DNA of 64,000 nucleotides from JBNLBS01 sp050303415 (GTDB lineage Bacteria > Pseudomonadota > Gammaproteobacteria > Methylococcales > Methylomonadaceae), in assembly GCA_050303415.1 (NCBI GenBank), contig JBNLBS010000003.1:124001-188000 (forward strand), in the 5' to 3' direction. The notes under the pieces are model-generated. The model made no database searches and was not told where the DNA came from. It was given only the letters and a program-made list of their open reading frames with translations. The position numbers and the translations under genes are program-made. Shown piece after piece: positions 26,435 to 35,676 of this stretch. Each line of letters begins with the position of its first letter. Position 1 is the stretch's first letter.

Positions 26435-26911
26435 ATGAATAAAGTCCCGTTGACTGTAACTGGCGCAAATAAATTAAAAGAAGAGTTAGATGAATTAAAG
26501 TCTGTCGTTCGGCCTAGAATTATTGCTGCAATTGCAGAAGCACGAGAGCATGGGGATTTAAAAGAAAATGCGGAGTATCATGCAGCCAGAGAGCAACAAA
26601 GTTTTTCCGAGGGGCGAATTGCTGAAATTGAAGCAAAATTATCGAATGCACAGATTATTGATGTGACAAAACTGGATGCTAATGGAAAAGTGGTTTTTGG
26701 TGCAACGGTTGAGATTGAAGAAATAGAGTCCGGGAAAGTAGTGACCTATCAAATCGTTGGTGAAGATGAAGCCGATATTAAGCAGGGACGTATTTCTGTT
26801 GGTTCACCAATTGCCAGAGCCTTGATAGGCAAAGAAGAAGGTGATGATATTGTGGTGAAGGCACCTGGTGGTGATGTCGAGTATGAAATATTGTCGGTCA
26901 AATATATTTAA
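26435..26911 (+). CDS. greA: transcription elongation factor GreA
   Basis: Rescues backtracked RNA polymerase by stimulating transcript cleavage. 158 residues: an N-terminal coiled coil whose tip carries the acidic residues (EAREHGDLKENAEYHAARE), and a C-terminal FKBP-like domain with GRISVGSPIARALIGKEEGD. Length and sequence match E. coli GreA. ATG with GGAG in gatcggagtt 7 bases upstream. Confidence 0.97.
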   Translation: MNKVPLTVTGANKLKEELDELKSVVRPRIIAAIAEAREHGDLKENAEYHAAREQQSFSEGRIAEIEAKLSNAQIIDVTKLDANGKVVFGATVEIEEIESGKVVTYQIVGEDEADIKQGRISVGSPIARALIGKEEGDDIVVKAPGGDVEYEILSVKYI

Positions 26912-26915
26912 AGAT

Positions 26916-26938
26916 TCCCTCTCGGTGAGAGGGAGTTT
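26916..26938. terminator. bidirectional terminator between greA and yhbY
   Basis: TCCCTCTC (26916-26923), loop GGT, GAGAGGGA (26927-26934), followed by GTTTAAAG on the plus strand. It sits between the convergent stop codons of greA and yhbY and can serve both. Confidence 0.65.
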
Positions 26939-26943
26939 AAAGT

Positions 26944-27210
26944 TTATTTTTCAGGATTAAGTCGATAGATTACAGCAATCTGACCTATATTTTGGATAAG
27001 TTCAGCATTGGTTGATGAGCAGATAAGTTCGCTGATTTGTTTGCGTTCGTCACGGTCAGCACGGATTTTAATTTTGATCAGCTCATGATAATCTAACGCG
27101 ACTTCAATTTCATTCAAAACCGCATCGGTCAACCCGGACTGGCCGATGATTACTACCGGTTTTAAGTCGTGAGCTTCCGCTCGTAACTTCTTTTTATCTG
27201 CTGGATTCAC
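26944..27210 (-). CDS. yhbY: YhbY-type CRM-domain RNA-binding protein
   Basis: 88-residue single CRM domain associated with the 50S ribosomal subunit precursor in E. coli. Visible features are LKPVVIIGQSGLTDAVLNEI with the GxxG-type loop, and HELIKIKI. It is divergent from rlmE with 43 bases between, the usual gammaproteobacterial arrangement (greA, yhbY, rlmE, ftsH). It starts at ATG 27210. Confidence 0.95.
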   Translation of the reverse strand: MNPADKKKLRAEAHDLKPVVIIGQSGLTDAVLNEIEVALDYHELIKIKIRADRDERKQISELICSSTNAELIQNIGQIAVIYRLNPEK

Positions 27211-27253
27211 TTTGTTTCCTTAATTAAATAAGGTAATTTTACACGATTTAAAC

Positions 27254-27871
27254 ATGGCGAGAAGTAAAAGTAGCAAACATTGGTTGCAGGAACATTTTCA
27301 TGATGAATATGTCAAGATGGCCCAGGTTCAGGGCTGGCGTTCGCGAGCGGTTTTTAAACTGAAAGAAATTCAGGAAAAAGACAAGATTATCCGCCCCGGT
27401 ATGAATGTGATTGATTTAGGGGCTGCGCCGGGTGGTTGGTCACAATATGTCCGTACAATCTTGGGTAAAAAGGACAGGGTAGTGGCCCTGGACATTTTAC
27501 CTATGGAACCCATTGAAAATGTCGATTTTATTCAGGGTGACTTTAGAGAAGACTCGGTATTAAATGAGCTTTACCTGTTGTTAAATGGAGCGCCTATTGA
27601 TGTGGTATTGTCAGATATGGCGCCTAATTCATCGGGCAATAAAGGTATTGATCTACCGCGATCGATTTATCTGGGGGAGTTGGCTTTGGATACGGCTCGA
27701 ACTGTGTTAAATAAAAACGGCACTTTTTTGGTTAAATTGTTTCAAGGCACCGGGTTTGATGCTTTGCATCAGGATATACGGCAATCGTTTACTCAGGTGG
27801 TAATAAGAAAGCCAAAAGCATCCAGAGCCAGAAGTAATGAGGTATATATTTTAGCGAAAGGGTTTAAATAA
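27254..27871 (+). CDS. rlmE: 23S rRNA (uridine-2552-2'-O) methyltransferase
   Basis: 205-residue SAM-dependent RrmJ/FtsJ methyltransferase acting on the A loop of 23S rRNA. The SAM-binding motif is DLGAAPGGWSQY, the catalytic Asp is in VLSDMAPN and the catalytic Lys in FLVKLFQG; the N-terminal Lys is in FKLKEIQEK. The C-terminus KPKASRARSNEVYIL is conserved. It is upstream of ftsH (184 bases). Confidence 0.96.
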   Translation: MARSKSSKHWLQEHFHDEYVKMAQVQGWRSRAVFKLKEIQEKDKIIRPGMNVIDLGAAPGGWSQYVRTILGKKDRVVALDILPMEPIENVDFIQGDFREDSVLNELYLLLNGAPIDVVLSDMAPNSSGNKGIDLPRSIYLGELALDTARTVLNKNGTFLVKLFQGTGFDALHQDIRQSFTQVVIRKPKASRARSNEVYILAKGFK

Positions 27872-28055
27872 CTTTTTTTGTCCCTATATTATTCTTAATC
27901 GGGGTTGATCGAAAAAATTAACTATTATTGTTCTGTTGGTAAAAAATTAAACAGCAATGGAATTATTCTTAAATAACGACAGTCAGAGATTTTAATCCTG
28001 ATATAATTTCTCAGACATTTAAACTGAGGGCCATTTACGGTCGGAGGCTTGTAGC

Positions 28056-29990
28056 TTGAACGATATGTTTAAAAATATAATTTTATGGGTTGTCATTGCA
28101 GTTGTATTGATGTCCGTTTTCAATAACTTTGGGCCGCGAGGAAGTAGAGGTGATACCTCTATGTCTTATTCGCAGTTTTTAGATTCGGTCAAGGCCGGTC
28201 AGGTTCAGGAAGTTCAAATAGATGAGAACAAAATTAAAGGCAGAATGCAGAGCGGTGATAAATTCACAACTTATGCACCTTCCGATCCGCATTTAGTGGA
28301 TGATTTGTTGGCAAGCGGGGTGGAAATTAAAGCTGTTCCGCCTGAGCAACCCTCAATGTTAATGCAATTATTGGTATCTTTTGGTCCGATTCTATTGCTA
28401 ATTGCTGTTTGGGTGTTCTTTATGCGCCAAATGCAAGGTGGGGGCGCCGGGGGCCGAGGAGCTATGTCGTTCGGCAAAAGCAAAGCCAGAATGCTGGAGG
28501 AAAATCAGATTAAAGTTACTTTTGCTGATGTGGCAGGTTGTGACGAAGCAAAAGAAGAAGTTGTGGAAATGGTTGATTTTCTTAAAGACCCTGCTAAATA
28601 TCAAAAACTGGGGGGCAAGATACCCCGTGGTGCACTGATGATCGGTCCTCCGGGAACGGGTAAAACTCTGCTGGCCAGAGCCATTGCCGGTGAAGCGAAA
28701 GTGCCTTTTTTTACTATTTCCGGCTCAGATTTTGTTGAAATGTTTGTCGGTGTAGGTGCCTCTCGTGTGCGAGACATGTTTGAGCAGGCTAAAAAGAATT
28801 CGCCCTGTATTATCTTTATAGATGAGATTGACGCAGTTGGTCGCCAGCGTGGAGCAGGTTTAGGCGGTGGTAATGACGAACGCGAACAAACATTAAACCA
28901 GTTATTGGTTGAAATGGATGGTTTTGAAGGCAATGAAGGAATTATTGTTATTGCAGCAACTAACCGTCCTGATGTTTTGGATAAGGCTTTGTTACGTCCA
29001 GGGCGTTTTGATCGTCAGGTGACTGTAGGCTTACCGGATGTTAAAGGCCGTGAACAAATCTTAAATGTTCATATGAAAAAGGTACCGACTGCTGATGATG
29101 TACAAGTAAAGTACATTGCACAAGGTACCCCTGGTTTTTCCGGTGCGGATTTGGCTAATTTAATCAATGAAGCGGCCTTATTTGCTGCCAGAATGAATAA
29201 ACGTCTGGTGAGTATGGTTGATCTGGAAAAAGCCAAGGATAAATTGATCATGGGGGCGGAAAGAACCTCTATGGTGATGGGTGAGAAAGAAAAGAAAATG
29301 ACGGCTTATCATGAAGCCGGTCACGCTATCGTTGGTCGATTGGTGCCAGAGCATGATCCTGTGTATAAAGTCAGTATTATGCCGCGCGGTCGGGCTTTGG
29401 GTGTAACTATGTTCTTGCCCGAGAAAGATGAATACAGTGCCAGTAAATGCAAGCTGGACAGTATGATCTCCAGTCTATATGGTGGTCGAATCGCTGAAGA
29501 AATGATCTTTGGTTGGGAGCAGGTGACCACCGGGGCTTCGAATGATATTGAGCGAGCCACTGAAATGGCAAGAAACATGGTAACCAAATGGGGCTTGTCG
29601 CAACGTTTAGGGCCATTGGCATATAGTGAGGAAGAAGGTGAAGTCTTTTTGGGGCGTTCTGTAACTCAACACAAAACGGTTGCTGAAGAAACCTCTCATA
29701 CTATTGATGAAGAAATTCGTTCCTTTATTGATCGTAACTATGAGCGGGCCGAGAAAATTCTTAAGGAAAATGTTGATATCTTACATGCAATGGCTGATGC
29801 TTTAATGAAGTATGAGACTATTGATAAATATCAAATTGATGATTTGATGGCTCGTAAGCCGGTGCGTGAGCCGCAAGGCTGGAGTGATGATGTTCCACCA
29901 CCGGCCAACAGTGCAAAAGAAGTAAAAGGAAGTGAAAAAGATGATAAGGATTCTGGTTCTTCTGTAGCGGATCCGGCTGAGCAAGGTTAA
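28056..29990 (+). CDS. ftsH: ATP-dependent zinc metalloprotease FtsH
   Basis: Inner-membrane AAA+ protease, 644 residues. Two TM segments flank a small periplasmic domain (5-25 and about 100-122). The AAA module has Walker A GPPGTGKT, Walker B IIFIDEIDA and the SRH RPGRFDRQ; the zinc site HEAGH is at 419-423. The C-terminus is a polar, Ser/Asp-rich tail. It starts at TTG 28056, supported by CGGAGG at 28042-28047 (8-base spacing); the next ATG (28065) is too far from the SD. In E. coli folP separates ftsH and glmM; here it is absent. Confidence 0.97.
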   Translation: MNDMFKNIILWVVIAVVLMSVFNNFGPRGSRGDTSMSYSQFLDSVKAGQVQEVQIDENKIKGRMQSGDKFTTYAPSDPHLVDDLLASGVEIKAVPPEQPSMLMQLLVSFGPILLLIAVWVFFMRQMQGGGAGGRGAMSFGKSKARMLEENQIKVTFADVAGCDEAKEEVVEMVDFLKDPAKYQKLGGKIPRGALMIGPPGTGKTLLARAIAGEAKVPFFTISGSDFVEMFVGVGASRVRDMFEQAKKNSPCIIFIDEIDAVGRQRGAGLGGGNDEREQTLNQLLVEMDGFEGNEGIIVIAATNRPDVLDKALLRPGRFDRQVTVGLPDVKGREQILNVHMKKVPTADDVQVKYIAQGTPGFSGADLANLINEAALFAARMNKRLVSMVDLEKAKDKLIMGAERTSMVMGEKEKKMTAYHEAGHAIVGRLVPEHDPVYKVSIMPRGRALGVTMFLPEKDEYSASKCKLDSMISSLYGGRIAEEMIFGWEQVTTGASNDIERATEMARNMVTKWGLSQRLGPLAYSEEEGEVFLGRSVTQHKTVAEETSHTIDEEIRSFIDRNYERAEKILKENVDILHAMADALMKYETIDKYQIDDLMARKPVREPQGWSDDVPPPANSAKEVKGSEKDDKDSGSSVADPAEQG

Positions 29991-30009
29991 TTTTTTAACT
30001 TACCGATTT

Positions 30010-30041
30010 AAAAGGAGAGGCAGTAATGTCTCTCCTTTTTT
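30010..30041 (+). terminator. rho-independent terminator of ftsH
   Basis: AAAAGGAGAG (30010-30019) pairs with CTCTCCTTTT (30030-30039), loop of 10, with a run of T bases to 30041. It lies 20 bases after the ftsH stop. Confidence 0.85.
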
Positions 30042-30082
30042 GTTTAAGGCGTAGAATTAATTTTACACATAGGAAGGCCAAA

Positions 30083-31432
30083 ATGGCGGCAAAAAAATAT
30101 TTTGGAACAGATGGTATAAGAGGGAAGGTGGGTGAGTATCCGATTACTGCGGACTTTTTTTTAAAACTGGGATGGGCAACGGGTCGAGTCTTTGCAAACG
30201 AAGGTTATGGGTTCGTTTTAGTAGGCAAGGATACCCGAATATCGGGCTATATGTTTGAGTCGGCTTTGGAGGCCGGGCTTTCTGCTGCGGGGGTCGATAC
30301 ACGATTGTTAGGTCCGATGCCGACACCGGGGATTGCCTATTTGACACGAACTTTGCGTGCCCAGGCCGGCATAGTTATCAGTGCCTCGCATAACCCGTTT
30401 TATGATAATGGAATTAAGTTCTTTTCTGTCCAAGGTTCTAAATTGCCGGATGATTTGGAGCATAAAATCGAACAATATATGGATTCGCCGATGACTACGG
30501 TAGATTCGGCCAAGTTGGGTAAAGCCAAGCGGCTTGTGGATGCACCAGGACGCTATATAGAATTTTGTAAGGCGACCATACCTCCATCGATGGGGTTTAA
30601 CGGCATGCGCATTGTTATCGATTGTTCCCATGGGGCGACTTATCATATTGCGCCACATGTGTTTAGAGAAGTAGGTGCCGAGGTGGTAGCGATTAATGCG
30701 GACCCGAACGGCCTGAATATCAATGATAATTGTGGGGCAACCAGTCCAAAAGGTTTGGCTGAGCAAGTATTATCCTACCGTGCGGATTTAGGGATTGCAT
30801 TTGATGGAGATGGTGACCGTTTGATTATGGTCGATCATAAGGGTGAAATTGTTGATGGTGATGAATTAATTTACATTATTGCGCAATCCCGTAAAGCAAC
30901 AGGTGAATTAAAGGGTCCTGTTGTGGGAACATTAATGTCTAATCTGGGAATGGAGCATGCTCTGAAAAAGTCCGGTATTGATTTACTAAGAGCCAATGTT
31001 GGTGATCGTTATGTGATGGAGATGCTGTCTGAAAATAATGGTATGCTCGGAGGTGAAGGTTCTGGGCATATTATATGTTTGGATAAAACAACAACCGGAG
31101 ATGGCATTGTTTCCGCGCTTCAGGTTTTAGCTGAGATGCAGCGAACGGGTAAATCATTGAATGAATTAAAATCCGGTATGCAAAAATATCCGCAGGTATT
31201 GGTGAATATTAAAACCGATAAAAAGATCAAACCACTCGAAAATGAAGTGGTGAAGAAAGCTGTTGAAGGTGTTGAAAAAAGATTGGCAAATAAAGGGCGA
31301 GTGCTGCTTAGAGCTTCTGGAACTGAGCCATTGGTAAGGGTTATGGTTGAAGGTATGGAGGCGGAGCTTGTTAACGCCAGTGCTCAAGAATTAGCCAATG
31401 TGGTCAGAAAAGAAATGGGGGCGGTGAGTTGA
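30083..31432 (+). CDS. glmM: phosphoglucosamine mutase
   Basis: Converts glucosamine-6-phosphate to glucosamine-1-phosphate for peptidoglycan and LPS. 449 residues. Active-site Ser102 in VISASHNP, the metal loop DGDGDRLI, and the phosphate-binding RASGTEPLVRVM. An upstream in-frame ATG at 30026 lies inside the ftsH terminator; AGGAAGG at 30071-30077 sets the start at ATG 30083 with the standard MAAKKYFGTDGIRG N-terminus. Confidence 0.96.
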   Translation: MAAKKYFGTDGIRGKVGEYPITADFFLKLGWATGRVFANEGYGFVLVGKDTRISGYMFESALEAGLSAAGVDTRLLGPMPTPGIAYLTRTLRAQAGIVISASHNPFYDNGIKFFSVQGSKLPDDLEHKIEQYMDSPMTTVDSAKLGKAKRLVDAPGRYIEFCKATIPPSMGFNGMRIVIDCSHGATYHIAPHVFREVGAEVVAINADPNGLNINDNCGATSPKGLAEQVLSYRADLGIAFDGDGDRLIMVDHKGEIVDGDELIYIIAQSRKATGELKGPVVGTLMSNLGMEHALKKSGIDLLRANVGDRYVMEMLSENNGMLGGEGSGHIICLDKTTTGDGIVSALQVLAEMQRTGKSLNELKSGMQKYPQVLVNIKTDKKIKPLENEVVKKAVEGVEKRLANKGRVLLRASGTEPLVRVMVEGMEAELVNASAQELANVVRKEMGAVS

Positions 31433-31512
31433 AAATATCAACGGATCAGGATAGATTCGGGCAGATGTTTTCGACGTTATTTTTTTAACCGTTTTTTTTA
31501 GGTTGAATTGAG

Positions 31513-31536
31513 CGTAAATAGTATATATTATTTACG
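31513..31536 (+). terminator. stem-loop between glmM and tpiA
   Basis: CGTAAATA (31513-31520) and TATTTACG (31529-31536) with an 8-base AT loop, followed by GTTTGATTTTTAG. It could be a weak terminator for glmM or an operator dyad for tpiA, which starts 29 bases later. Confidence 0.45.
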
Positions 31537-31564
31537 GTTTGATTTTTAGTTGGTGGGGGTAATA

Positions 31565-32311
31565 ATGCGTCAATCTCTTGTTGTTGGCAATTGGAAAATG
31601 AATGGATTACGAGCTGATGCGGAAGCTTTAGCTAAGAATATAGTTGCAGGCATTGGTTCGAAAGATGCTGCAATAGCGGTTTGTGTTCCATACGTTTATT
31701 TAAATGATGTAGCTAAAATTGTAGAAAATTCTGCAGTAGGTTTAGGTTCTCAAAATATTGCTGATCAAGAATCTGGTGCTTATACAGGTGAAATTTCAGC
31801 GGCGATGCTTAAAGAAATGTCATGTAAGTACGCTATTATTGGTCACTCCGAAAGACGTGCTTATTATGGAGATACCAATGAGTCTGTTGCTGAACGTTTT
31901 GCTCAAGCTCAAACTCAGGGTATTGTTCCAATTCTATGTGTAGGTGAAACCCTTGAAGAACGTGAGCAGGATGAAACATTTAAGGTTATTGATGCCCAGC
32001 TTGATGCAGTCATTAATAAAGTTGGAATTGATGCGTTTGCAAATGCTGTTATTGCTTATGAGCCGGTATGGGCAATCGGCACAGGAAAAACAGCATCAGA
32101 TGATCAGGCTCAGGAAGTTCATAAATACATTCGTCAACGCTTAGCAGGCCTTAATCAATCAGTTGCTGATAAAATTCAAATTTTATATGGCGGCAGTGTA
32201 AAACCTGATAATGCAGCAGGCTTATTTGCCATGGCTGATATTGATGGTGGTTTAATTGGTGGGGCTTCCCTGGATGCAGATTCATTTCTGCAGATTTATA
32301 ACGCGGCTTAA
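31565..32311 (+). CDS. tpiA: triosephosphate isomerase
   Basis: Interconverts dihydroxyacetone phosphate and glyceraldehyde-3-phosphate. 248 residues. N-terminal GNWKMNG with the catalytic Lys, the catalytic His in IIGHSERR, the catalytic Glu in AYEPVWAIGTG, and the phosphate loop GGSVKPDN. The frame opens at TTG 31550, but the poly-G SD (31553-31559) and conservation favour ATG 31565. It is followed 8 bases later by secG, the common tpiA-secG pair. Confidence 0.97.
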   Translation: MRQSLVVGNWKMNGLRADAEALAKNIVAGIGSKDAAIAVCVPYVYLNDVAKIVENSAVGLGSQNIADQESGAYTGEISAAMLKEMSCKYAIIGHSERRAYYGDTNESVAERFAQAQTQGIVPILCVGETLEEREQDETFKVIDAQLDAVINKVGIDAFANAVIAYEPVWAIGTGKTASDDQAQEVHKYIRQRLAGLNQSVADKIQILYGGSVKPDNAAGLFAMADIDGGLIGGASLDADSFLQIYNAA

Positions 32312-32319
32312 GTTTAATT

Positions 32320-32682
32320 ATGTATCAAGTAATTATTATTTTTCATGTGCTGTTTGGCTTATCCATTGTAGGATTGGTTTTAATGCAGCAAGGACGTGGC
32401 GCTGATGCCGGAGCGGCTTTTGGTAGCGGTTCTTCAGGTAGTGTGTTTGGTGCTCAAGGATCAGCATCATTTTTATCAAGAGCAACGGCTATTTTTGCAG
32501 CACTGTTTTTCGTTACCAGCTTAAGTTTAACTATATTAAGCAGTGATGGTGGCATTGTTAAAGATCTTTTTGCTGATGAGGAAACCAGTCAAGTTTCTGA
32601 TTTACCTTCAGCGGCAAAGAAAATACCGGCGGATACTGAAGTGCCTGTTATTTCGGATGAAATAGCCCCGGAAGGCAAATAG
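32320..32682 (+). CDS. secG: protein-export membrane protein SecG
   Basis: Small subunit of the SecYEG translocon. 120 residues with two membrane helices (about 3-22 and 55-75) flanking the conserved loop LVLMQQGRGADAGAAFGSG; the C-terminus is acidic and cytoplasmic or periplasmic depending on topology. It is coupled to tpiA and followed by tRNA-Leu, as in E. coli (secG-leuU). Confidence 0.94.
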   Translation: MYQVIIIFHVLFGLSIVGLVLMQQGRGADAGAAFGSGSSGSVFGAQGSASFLSRATAIFAALFFVTSLSLTILSSDGGIVKDLFADEETSQVSDLPSAAKKIPADTEVPVISDEIAPEGK

Positions 32683-32743
32683 CAATTTGTCCTTTGACCG
32701 TTGTTTTTCGGGTTTTTACGTCTCTATGTATAGAACTCTTTAT

Positions 32744-32828
32744 GCCGATGTGGTGGAATTGGTAGACACGCTATCTTGAGGGGGTAGTGGCGCAAGTCGT
32801 GCCGGTTCAAGTCCGGCCATCGGCACCA
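32744..32828 (+). tRNA. tRNA-Leu (anticodon GAG)
   Basis: A complete 85-base tRNA. Acceptor GCCGATG/CATCGGC with encoded ACCA, anticodon stem CTATC/GGTAG (one T-G pair), loop TTGAGGG giving anticodon GAG, a long class II variable arm, and T arm GCCGG-TTCAAGT-CCGGC. It reads CUC and CUU. It lies 61 bases behind secG. Confidence 0.97.
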
Positions 32829-32836
32829 TTTTCAAG

Positions 32837-32870
32837 AACCCGTAGAAACTTTGTTTCTACGGGTTTTTTT
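32837..32870 (+). terminator. strong rho-independent terminator of tRNA-Leu
   Basis: A 13-bp perfect stem, AACCCGTAGAAAC (32837-32849) with GTTTCTACGGGTT (32853-32865), loop TTT, then seven T bases. It lies 8 bases after the tRNA CCA. Confidence 0.93.
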
Positions 32871-33185
32871 GTCATTTTTGTCACCTTTTTTTTAATTATT
32901 TATATCTATTAAGATATAAAATATTGAAAAAAAACGAGTTGTCTTTATTCAGTATTTGCAATGGAATGGGCGACTTTTTTTTGTGATCAAGTAAATAAAC
33001 TCAGTTTGTTTAATTAATAACCTTTTTATTGTAATCGGCATTTATCAGGCTATTCTAATAAGTAGTGAACAAACCCAGTTTCTGGGGTATGCTAAGCATT
33101 AGACGTTATTTTTTTAATAAAATTGAATAAATATTTTTATCAGTTTAAAGAATTTAGATTTAATTAAAATTTATTGGAGGAAACA
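32871..33185. other. AT-rich upstream region of the chemosensory cluster
   Basis: About 315 bases without a gene between the tRNA terminator and cheY. It must carry the promoter of the cluster. No sigma-28 (FliA) or convincing sigma-70 site is visible. A short hairpin CCCAG-TTT-CTGGG lies at 33075-33087 and GGAGG precedes the cheY ATG. Confidence 0.4.
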
Positions 33186-33548
33186 ATGGCAAGCATTCTT
33201 GCAGTTGATGATTCAGCCTCGATGAGGCAAATGGTTACTTTTACGCTTAAAGGTGCCGGATATGATGTAACTGAAGCCGTGGATGGGGTCGATGCTTTGA
33301 ATAAAGCAAAAGCGGGAAAATTTGATTGTATTGTGACCGACGTTAATATGCCCAATAAAGATGGCATAACTTTAATTAAAGATTTACGTGCGCTGCCGAA
33401 TTATAAGTTTGTACCAATGTTAATGTTAACCACTGAGTCTGGCGCAGATAAAAAACAACAAGGCAAGGCGGCAGGAGCAACAGGATGGATTGTAAAACCG
33501 TTTAATCCTGATCAGTTGTTAAAAACAATAAAAAAAGTACTGGGTTAA
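33186..33548 (+). CDS. cheY: chemotaxis response regulator CheY
   Basis: 120-residue receiver. Acidic pocket VDDSAS, phospho-acceptor Asp52 in VTDVNMPNKDG, switch Thr in MLTTESG, Lys104 in IVKPF. This sequence type (QQGKAAGATGWIVKPF) is that of CheY regulators encoded beside cheA, rather than generic receivers. An in-frame TTG at 33174 is part of the SD (TTGGAGG); ATG 33186 is the start with 5-base spacing. First gene of the cluster; cheA follows after 45 bases. Confidence 0.93.
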   Translation: MASILAVDDSASMRQMVTFTLKGAGYDVTEAVDGVDALNKAKAGKFDCIVTDVNMPNKDGITLIKDLRALPNYKFVPMLMLTTESGADKKQQGKAAGATGWIVKPFNPDQLLKTIKKVLG

Positions 33549-33593
33549 TCGTCAGTTATGTGAACTTAGTAAAGCAAACACGCGGGTAAATCA

Positions 33594-35657
33594 ATGTCGA
33601 TAGATATGGCACAGTTTCATCAAGTCTTTTTCGAAGAAAGTTTCGAAGGCTTGGAGGCAATGGAGTCAGGGTTATTAAATCTGGACATGGGGGATGTTGA
33701 CTCTGAAGAAATTAATACAATTTTTAGGGCTGCACATTCCATTAAAGGTGGTAGTGGTACCTTCGGTTTTACAGCCGTATCTGATTTTACTCATGTGATG
33801 GAAACTTTGCTTGATGAAATGCGAGATGGTCGAAGACAAGTCACTCAAACGGCTGTTGATGTTTTATTAGGGTCGGTTGATTGCCTTAGAGAAATGTTGA
33901 CTGCTATTCAGGATGATACAGCTATAGATGAGGCTCGCGTAGCAGAACATAAAGCAACTTTGGATGCCGAACTTCTTAGTGGTGGTTCTGTAGCGATTGA
34001 TACTACAAAAGAGCCAGCCGTACAAGTCGAACAAAGTTTTGAACCAGAGATTGAAGAATACCAAGATAGTAATGAGCAGGGTTGGAACATTGCATTTAGT
34101 CCGCATTTGAATTTACTGAAAACAGGCAATGATCCGGTGAGGATGTTTCGCGAATTGAATGTATTGGGTGATTTTACACCAAAGATTGATTTTCAAGGCG
34201 TACCTCGATTTTCCGAAATGGACCCTGAAGAGTGTTATTTTTCCTGGGCTTTAAATGTAAAAGGCGATATTGCCAGAGAGGATATTGATGATATCTTCGA
34301 TTGGGTGGAGGATGATTGTGATCTTGCCATTAGTCGGTTAAAGAATGATGAGGAAATTGTTCCTGTACAGCCGGCAATGGAAAAGGTGCAAGTTCAAGCT
34401 CAAGAATCAGTTCCTGTTTCCGATAAAAATGTTGTAGCTACTGTAAATAAGTCTACGGCAAAAGAAGAATCCAAAGTAGCCGCTAAAGGTTCCAGCTCCA
34501 TACGTGTCGATACCGGAAAAATTGATACCTTAATCAATATGGTTGGTGAGCTGGTTATTACACAATCCATGTTAAGTCTGGTTGGTGAACATTTTGAAAT
34601 CAGCAAGTTGGATCAGTTGAAAAATGGGTTGTCGCAGTTAGAACGCCATACACGGGAATTACAAGAAAGTGTAATGAATATTCGTATGCTGCCAATCAGC
34701 TTTGTATTCAGTCGATTTCCCCGTTTAACTCACGATATCAGTTCTAAATTAGGTAAAAAAATTGATTTAAAACTGGTTGGTGAACATACGGAAGTTGATA
34801 AAACTGTTGTAGAACTTATTACTGATCCCTTGGTTCATTTGGTCAGAAACAGTCTTGATCACGGAATTGAAATGCCTGCTGATCGGCTTGCAGCAGGAAA
34901 ACCGGAAACCGGCACTTTAACCTTAGAGGCGTATCATCGAGGTGGCAATATTGTTATTGAAGTCGTTGATGACGGTAAAGGTTTGAATAAGGATGTATTG
35001 CGGCAAAAAGCGATTGAAAAAGGATTAATAGAAGAAAATACAATTCTGACTGATAAACAAACCTATGAATTAATCTTTATGCCCGGTTTTTCCACTGCGG
35101 AACAGCTCAGTGATATTTCAGGTCGTGGAGTCGGCATGGATGTGGTAAGGAAAAATATTCAGGCGCTGGGCGGTAATATAGAAATAAATTCGGAATTGGG
35201 GGTCGGTACAACCATTTCCATAAATCTGCCTTTGACCTTGGCTATTCTGGACGGTCAATCGATTGCTGTGGGGGATGAGACTTATATTGTGCCTTTGGTT
35301 TCAATTATAGAATCAATCAATGTTACCGATGAGGAAGTTAACAGAGTAGCCGGTAAGGGTGAGACTTTCCGCTTGCGGGATCAATACCTGCCGATCGTTA
35401 GAATGCATGAGATATTTAATGTGGAATCTGCTAAAGCCATTAAATTAACTGAAGGCTTGGTTGTAGTGGTTGAAGGGCAAGGCGTGCGTTGTGGTTTATT
35501 TGTTGACGATTTGTTAGGGCAACAGCAAGTGGTTATTAAGTCGTTGGAGGCAAATTATCGACGAGTCGAAGGTGTGTCAGGGGCTACTATTCTAGGGGAT
35601 GGCTCTGTTGCATTAATTCTTGATATTCCTGGATTGGTTCGTTTATCCAACCAGTAA
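33594..35657 (+). CDS. cheA: chemotaxis histidine kinase CheA
   Basis: 687 residues. P1 HPt domain (1-105) with phospho-His48 in FRAAHSIKGGSGTFGF; a middle domain (about 160-250) unlike the CheY-binding P2 of E. coli; P3 dimerisation (about 302-365, VDTGKIDTLINMVGEL); P4 ATPase (N box HLVRNSLDHGIE, G1 DDGKGL, G2 SGRGVGMDVV); and P5 CheW-like (about 550-685). A long polar linker (250-300) joins the middle to P3. All catalytic elements are intact. It links the receptors in this cluster to CheY and CheB. Confidence 0.96.
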   Translation: MSIDMAQFHQVFFEESFEGLEAMESGLLNLDMGDVDSEEINTIFRAAHSIKGGSGTFGFTAVSDFTHVMETLLDEMRDGRRQVTQTAVDVLLGSVDCLREMLTAIQDDTAIDEARVAEHKATLDAELLSGGSVAIDTTKEPAVQVEQSFEPEIEEYQDSNEQGWNIAFSPHLNLLKTGNDPVRMFRELNVLGDFTPKIDFQGVPRFSEMDPEECYFSWALNVKGDIAREDIDDIFDWVEDDCDLAISRLKNDEEIVPVQPAMEKVQVQAQESVPVSDKNVVATVNKSTAKEESKVAAKGSSSIRVDTGKIDTLINMVGELVITQSMLSLVGEHFEISKLDQLKNGLSQLERHTRELQESVMNIRMLPISFVFSRFPRLTHDISSKLGKKIDLKLVGEHTEVDKTVVELITDPLVHLVRNSLDHGIEMPADRLAAGKPETGTLTLEAYHRGGNIVIEVVDDGKGLNKDVLRQKAIEKGLIEENTILTDKQTYELIFMPGFSTAEQLSDISGRGVGMDVVRKNIQALGGNIEINSELGVGTTISINLPLTLAILDGQSIAVGDETYIVPLVSIIESINVTDEEVNRVAGKGETFRLRDQYLPIVRMHEIFNVESAKAIKLTEGLVVVVEGQGVRCGLFVDDLLGQQQVVIKSLEANYRRVEGVSGATILGDGSVALILDIPGLVRLSNQ

Positions 35658-35676
35658 CATAATCTTTGAAAACGCT

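Noticed and set aside
30308..30766. Long frame (152 codons) antisense to glmM
   Set aside because: It lies wholly inside a well-supported gene on the other strand, has no SD and is an artefact of codon bias.
33083..33098. GG-N10-GC sequence that could be a sigma-54 promoter for cheY
   Set aside because: The CAC of the -24 element is missing and only the two dinucleotides match; too weak to call.
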